Positions 60,353 through 64,000 of a stretch of 64,000 nucleotides of DNA are shown here, piece after piece. Position 1 is the stretch's first letter, and every line of letters starts with the position of its first letter. The notes below the pieces were generated by a model that searched no databases, was not told the origin of the DNA, and saw only the letters and a program-made list of their open reading frames with translations. The position numbers were made by a program, and so were the translations under genes. Source of the DNA: Actinoplanes derwentensis (GTDB taxonomy: Bacteria > Actinomycetota > Actinomycetes > Mycobacteriales > Micromonosporaceae); the NCBI RefSeq assembly GCF_900104725.1, contig NZ_LT629758.1:3844001-3908000 (forward strand), in the 5' to 3' direction.

Positions 60353-61222
60353 TTGATCAAGAAATGTCTCCTGGTTCTCTTCGCGGCGGCGGTGGCCGTT
60401 CCCTGGGGAGCCCGGCCCGCCGCCGCGATCGCCAACGGCCAGGACGCCGCCCCCGGCGACTACCGGTTCTCGGTCCGGCTGACCATGACCGGCCTGCCCG
60501 CCGACGACGGCGGCAGCCGGGACAGCTCCTGCTCCGGGGCCCTGATCGCGCCGCGCTGGGTGATCACCGCGGGCCACTGTTTCCGCGACGCCGACGGCCG
60601 GCGGGTGAGCCGCACGGTGGCCGAGCGGACCACGGCGGTCGTCGGCCGGGCCGATCTGTCGAGCACCGACGGCGCCGAGACCGAGGTGGTCGCCGTGCAC
60701 CAGGCCGACGACACCGACGTGGCCCTCGCCGAACTGGCCACCGACATCACCGGGATCACCCCGATCCGGCTCGCCACCACCGGACCGGTCGCCGGCGAGA
60801 TCCTGCGCCTGACCGGTTTCGGCCTGGTCACCGGCGATTCCGGGTACGTGGCCCCGACCCGGATGCAGACCGGACTGTTCACCGTCGGGTCCGTCGGCAC
60901 CACCCTGGTCGAGGCCTCCGGCCGCTCTCCCCGGCCGGACACCAGCCCGTGCCCGCACGACTCCGGCGGCCCGTACTTCCGCGAGTCCCCCGGCCGCGAA
61001 CCCGTCCTGGTGGCACTGGTCAGCACCGGCCCCGGCTGCCCGCATCCCGGCCCGGACTTCAGCGCCCGCGTCGACAACCTGAACGACTGGGTGACCGCCA
61101 CCATGTCCGGGCGCCCCACCGTCCGTGCTCTGGGGATGGCCGCGGCCGCCCTCGCCACCCTGACTGTCCTGGCCGTCCTGTTCGTCCGGCGGCGCGCCGC
61201 GACCGCAGCGGACAGGCGATGA
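60353..61222 (+). CDS. Membrane-anchored trypsin-like serine protease (S1)
   Basis: About 289 residues from TTG 60353; an ATG at 60281 would add 24 residues before the signal peptide. A signal sequence ends at RPAAA. The catalytic triad is intact: His in VITAGHCFR, Asp in DDTDVALAEL, Ser in CPHDSGGPYF (HDSGGP instead of GDSGGP). A C-terminal helix (ALGMAAAALATLTVLAVLFV) followed by RRR anchors the protein with the protease domain outside. Conserved Cys pairs suggest disulfides. Substrates unknown. Confidence 0.85.
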   Translation: MIKKCLLVLFAAAVAVPWGARPAAAIANGQDAAPGDYRFSVRLTMTGLPADDGGSRDSSCSGALIAPRWVITAGHCFRDADGRRVSRTVAERTTAVVGRADLSSTDGAETEVVAVHQADDTDVALAELATDITGITPIRLATTGPVAGEILRLTGFGLVTGDSGYVAPTRMQTGLFTVGSVGTTLVEASGRSPRPDTSPCPHDSGGPYFRESPGREPVLVALVSTGPGCPHPGPDFSARVDNLNDWVTATMSGRPTVRALGMAAAALATLTVLAVLFVRRRAATAADRR

Positions 61223-61247
61223 CCGCAATTGCGGGCACGCTGGGACC

Positions 61248-61676
61248 ATGACTCCTGATCGCTCCGGGTCCCGTATCGACCACCTGAACGTCGCCGTTCC
61301 CGACCTCGCCGCGGCGGTGGCCTTCTACGAGCCGGTGCTGGCCAGCATCGGTATCACGAAGATGCTGGAGATCCCGCCGAACGCCACCCCGCGCCAGCCG
61401 ACGGCCATGGTCGGGTTCGGGCTGGCCCAGGTCAAGCCGTACTTCTGGCTCATCGACGGCGGCACCGTGGGCACCAACATGCACCTGGCCTTCACCGTCG
61501 ACACCCGTGCCGCCGTGACCGATTTCCACCGGGCCGCGCTCGCCGCCGGCGCCACTCCCCTGTTGCCGCCGGCGGTCCACCCGGAATACCACGACGACTA
61601 CTTCGGGGCCTTCGTGCTGGACCCGCACGGCATCAACCTCGAAGCCGTCTGCCACCACCGTGCCTCCGACGGGTGA
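61248..61676 (+). CDS. VOC (glyoxalase/bleomycin-resistance) family protein
   Basis: A 142-residue single VOC domain with two babab units: IDHLNVAVPDLAAAVAFYEPVL at the N-terminus contributes the first metal ligand (His in DHLNV), NMHLAFTVDT the second module, and AFVLDPHGINLEAVCHH the final Glu ligand. Such proteins act as small lyases, dioxygenases or binding proteins. Function unspecified. A hairpin starts right after the stop. Confidence 0.85.
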   Translation: MTPDRSGSRIDHLNVAVPDLAAAVAFYEPVLASIGITKMLEIPPNATPRQPTAMVGFGLAQVKPYFWLIDGGTVGTNMHLAFTVDTRAAVTDFHRAALAAGATPLLPPAVHPEYHDDYFGAFVLDPHGINLEAVCHHRASDG

Positions 61677-61709
61677 GACGGCGCCGAGTCCCGCGGAGTG
61701 GGCGCCGTC
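61677..61709 (+). terminator. Hairpin directly after the VOC gene
   Basis: GACGGCGCC and GGCGCCGTC arms (9 bp) with a 15-nt loop begin at the base following the stop codon. No T tract follows, as is common for high-GC terminators. Confidence 0.6.
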
Positions 61710-61798
61710 ACGAGGTCGTTTGCGGCAGAGTGCGGGAAGGCGACCTGTGACGTCCCTGCCGCCCGGGCCCGATCAGGCGACGGCCTAGCATGGCCTCG

Positions 61799-62371
61799 AT
61801 GACTAACTTCTCAGAGCGACCCGTGCACGTCTCCCCCGCCCAGGCTCGGGCGGAGGAGGCTCTGCGGCTGCTGTCCGGTCCGCCGTTCGCGCTCGACGTC
61901 GCCGCCAAGCGGCTCAGCCGGGGTGGCGGTGTCTACGCGTGGTGGGCCGGCCCGTCGGTCTTCCCCTGGCTGGACGGGGTCCCGAACGAGAACGTTCCGT
62001 CGCTGCGGATGCTGTACCTGGGGCGCGCGTCCAGTCTGCGCGGCCGGATCCTGCGTAACCATCTGCGGCGTTCCGGTAGCTCGACGCTGCGCCGTACCCT
62101 CGCCGGGCTTCTGTTGTCCGAGGGCTATCGGACGACCTGGACCGATCGGGTGGTCCTGGTGCCCGAGGACGAGGAGCGGCTGACCAGCTGGATGCACGCG
62201 AACCTGCGGCTGACCTGGGCCGAGGACGCGGAGCCCGGATCCATCGAGGCCGCCCTCGTCCAGCGCCTGCACCCGCCGCTGAACGTGAGTGGCGTCGATC
62301 CCGCGGACGTCCAGCCGTCGGTGGTCGAGGCCAAGAACGCGTACAACACGTCCAGCGGCCCGGACGCTTAG
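61799..62371 (+). CDS. GIY-YIG domain protein
   Basis: 190 residues from ATG 61799 (ATG 61790 adds three). After an N-terminal helical part, the GIY-YIG core is recognisable: GGVYAWWAG as the first strand and LYLGRASSLRGRI as the second, with the Arg in the following helix (RILRNHLRR) and a late Glu and Asn (SIEAALVQRLHPPLN) as in GIY-YIG nucleases. It stands alone with no restriction or recombination partner. It could be a structure-specific nuclease or a DNA-damage protein. Confidence 0.75.
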   Translation: MTNFSERPVHVSPAQARAEEALRLLSGPPFALDVAAKRLSRGGGVYAWWAGPSVFPWLDGVPNENVPSLRMLYLGRASSLRGRILRNHLRRSGSSTLRRTLAGLLLSEGYRTTWTDRVVLVPEDEERLTSWMHANLRLTWAEDAEPGSIEAALVQRLHPPLNVSGVDPADVQPSVVEAKNAYNTSSGPDA

Positions 62372-62426
62372 CCGCCAGTTCCCCGTCGCTTCCGGGCCGC
62401 CGCGACGCGATCGTGACCGGTCCGGG

Positions 62427-63260
62427 CTAGGACGGGACGGGCTTTTCGCACGGGTCGAGCGCCGCCGAGTTCGGTTTGCGGTCGGTCGGGATCACGTTCG
62501 GCAGGTTGTTCGTGAAGGTCTGGTCCCATTCCTCGTTGATGAACTTGACCAGCTTCTTCGACAGGTAATCGCACAGTTTCGGGCTGTTGTTGTGGATGCC
62601 GATTCCGTACCGTTCGCTGCCCACCCTGATGCCGGGCACCAGCCTGAGGTCGCGGGCGGTGTCGTGGGAGATGAAGCCCTCCAGGATGGCCCGGTCGGAG
62701 GAGACCGCGTCCGCCTCGCCGGCCCGCAACCTCTGCAGGCAGCGTTGCAGGGTGTTCTCCGACAGCGGATTGATGGTCATGCCGAACAGCCGCACCTCGG
62801 TGGTGGATCCGAGTGCCGTACAGATGGTCTTCCGCTCGATGTCCTCCACCTTCATGATCTTGCTGGTGGTGAGGGTCAGCAGACCCTGCGAGTCGGCGAA
62901 GTAGGGTCCCACCTGGTCGATGGTCTCGCGGCGCTTGTCGTTGATCGAGAAGTTGGAGATGACGAGTTTCACCTCGCTGTCCGCGTCCTGGAGTGCCGTG
63001 AGCCGTTCGTTGGTGGTGAGATTGACGTATCGGGGACGGAACCCGAGTTCCTCACCGAGCCAGTTGCTCAAACTGATGTCGAAGCCCTGCCACACGCCGT
63101 TCGCGTACTCGCTCCAGCCGGGCAGGTCCGTGTTGATGCCGATCAGAACCTCGCCGGAGAGATATTCGGCGGGATCGGGCTCCAGTTCGGAGTCCTGGCA
63201 TCCGGCGGTCGTCATCAGGGTGGCAGCCAGGACGGCGGCCAGCAGCGGGCGAAAACGCAC
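62427..63260 (-). CDS. Substrate-binding lipoprotein, family 3 (amino-acid type)
   Basis: A 277-residue protein with a signal peptide ending in the lipobox TAGC. SBP3 features: VLIGINTDLPGWSEY, GFDISLSNWLGEELGF and VISNFSINDKRRETIDQVGPYF. It has no permease or ATPase gene nearby; the neighbour is a membrane protein 12 bp upstream. It may serve a distant ABC importer or act as a sensor with the neighbour. Confidence 0.85.
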   Translation of the reverse strand: MRFRPLLAAVLAATLMTTAGCQDSELEPDPAEYLSGEVLIGINTDLPGWSEYANGVWQGFDISLSNWLGEELGFRPRYVNLTTNERLTALQDADSEVKLVISNFSINDKRRETIDQVGPYFADSQGLLTLTTSKIMKVEDIERKTICTALGSTTEVRLFGMTINPLSENTLQRCLQRLRAGEADAVSSDRAILEGFISHDTARDLRLVPGIRVGSERYGIGIHNNSPKLCDYLSKKLVKFINEEWDQTFTNNLPNVIPTDRKPNSAALDPCEKPVPS

Positions 63261-63272
63261 GTGTGCTCCCTT

Positions 63273-63926
63273 CTATCGGCGTAGCTCGCCGTGGCCGAAC
63301 GTCGCCGACACCACACAGTTCTGATCGCCCGGAGCTTCGAGCTTCAGCCCGAGGTCGACGCGCCGGGTCCCGTCCGGGATGTTGATGGAGACCGGCACGT
63401 CGTGGCGGGCGGCGATCACCGTGCCGGACCGGCCGTCCAGTTTCGGCTCGACGTGCAGGACGGCCGGGATGACGCAGTCGCTCAGGTCGCTGAGCGCCGC
63501 CAGCGACGGTGTGAACACCAGCTCGCCGCCTTGCCATCCGGTCACGACGTCCGGGGTGACCGCGCTGACCTGGTCCTCTCGGACCTCGACCGCCGCCGGG
63601 AACCGGACGTCCAGGTCAGCGAACCAGCGGTTCCAGACCCACGCCGACGCCGGCACCAGCAGGGCGACGGCCAGCACCGCACCCGTCCAGAACTTGGCCG
63701 GCCCGCTCAGCTCGTAGTGCCGCCACGGCGACGCCGCGGCCTGCTGCCCCATCCGGTTCGCGGCGTGCACGGCGAGCGCCGTGCTCACGATCGTCAGGGT
63801 GAGGCTGAGAATCGCGGCGGTGTTGGCGCCACGTTCCGGATTCCAGAACAGGTAGACCGTGACCAGCACGGCGACCAGAATCGATCCGCCGATCCACTTG
63901 CGGGTGCTGCTCGGTAGCTCGTCCAT
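63273..63926 (-). CDS. Two- to three-helix membrane protein with extracytoplasmic beta domain, unknown function
   Basis: 217 residues from ATG 63926 with GGGAGG upstream. Hydrophobic segments at about 10-28, 36-54 and 78-97 are followed by a soluble ~115-residue domain (FPAAVEVREDQV, VIPAVLHVEP, CVVSATFGHGEL) that appears beta-rich with two cysteines. I do not recognise the family. It is co-directional with and 12 bp from the solute-binding lipoprotein, so the two may form a receptor or anchoring pair. Confidence 0.65.
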   Translation of the reverse strand: MDELPSSTRKWIGGSILVAVLVTVYLFWNPERGANTAAILSLTLTIVSTALAVHAANRMGQQAAASPWRHYELSGPAKFWTGAVLAVALLVPASAWVWNRWFADLDVRFPAAVEVREDQVSAVTPDVVTGWQGGELVFTPSLAALSDLSDCVIPAVLHVEPKLDGRSGTVIAARHDVPVSINIPDGTRRVDLGLKLEAPGDQNCVVSATFGHGELRR

Positions 63927-64000
63927 GCACCCTCCCCATGAGTGACACGCCCCGCCGCGCCTACGCATCGATACTCATGCACGCGCCAAGGTCATAACCT

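Noticed and set aside
1-64000. CRISPR arrays, prophage modules, rRNA operon, riboswitches
   Set aside because: I looked for regularly spaced repeats, phage structural genes, rRNA-like sequence and known riboswitch cores and saw none; no covariance search could be run.

Overview
The window is high-GC DNA with GTG/TTG starts, dense ATGA-type overlaps and many Tat or lipoprotein signals. Gene families such as DUF6230/DUF6114, MsiK-style sugar ABC operons and CHASE3 kinases point to a filamentous actinobacterium, most likely Micromonosporaceae (Actinoplanes-like). That assignment is inference. I see no phage, CRISPR array or plasmid replication genes.

Layout. 0-13.6 kb: the end of a CydC-like ABC exporter, a CHASE3/GAF histidine kinase, a DUF6230-DUF6114 envelope pair, a diguanylate cyclase, a small DUF2277 protein, a carbohydrate ABC operon without its own ATPase, and a leftward glycosyltransferase operon that includes an unusual HEAT-repeat/GT4 fusion. 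14-15 kb: a formate/nitrite-type channel.

15.3-37.4 kb is the centrepiece: two long operons diverging from an IclR regulator. Three identical GTTCC-N7-GGAAC inverted repeats lie in the divergent promoter. The leftward arm of 11 genes encodes a three-subunit molybdenum hydroxylase, a FAD monooxygenase fused to an isocitrate-lyase/PEP-mutase domain, an Asp/Glu-racemase-fold enzyme, a Dabb protein, two isochorismatase-type amidohydrolases, two polysaccharide-deacetylase-fold proteins (one apparently degenerate) and an MFS transporter. The rightward arm encodes a complete oligopeptide-type ABC importer interleaved with two methyltransferase genes, two paralogous ~95-residue proteins, and a double nitrilase whose second half has lost its catalytic residues. 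It reads as an uptake and degradation system for an N-containing heterocyclic or amide compound. I do not recognise it as a described pathway.

37.4-44.1 kb holds debris and resistance genes: a truncated secreted-protein gene, an IS481-type transposase remnant, a tRNA-like locus with abnormal spacing, a TetM/OtrA-like ribosomal-protection gene broken by one frameshift but still preceded by a 30-codon leader ORF, a pectin methylesterase, and an alpha/beta-hydrolase pseudogene.

44-51.6 kb: CPBP protease, NarL-type two-component system, Tat-exported beta-carbonic anhydrase, a serine hydrolase of the beta-lactamase fold, and a secreted GH31 enzyme with two inserted carbohydrate-binding modules. 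51.6-58.5 kb: a GntR-controlled operon matching the D-apionate route (ApnO, OiaC, LerK, LerI, DerI plus an MFS importer), which would end in D-erythrose 4-phosphate. 58.5-64 kb: an OmpR-type two-component system, a membrane-anchored trypsin-like protease, a VOC protein, a GIY-YIG protein, and a solute-binding lipoprotein with a membrane protein. Several convergent gene pairs share long perfect hairpins, some inside coding sequence.
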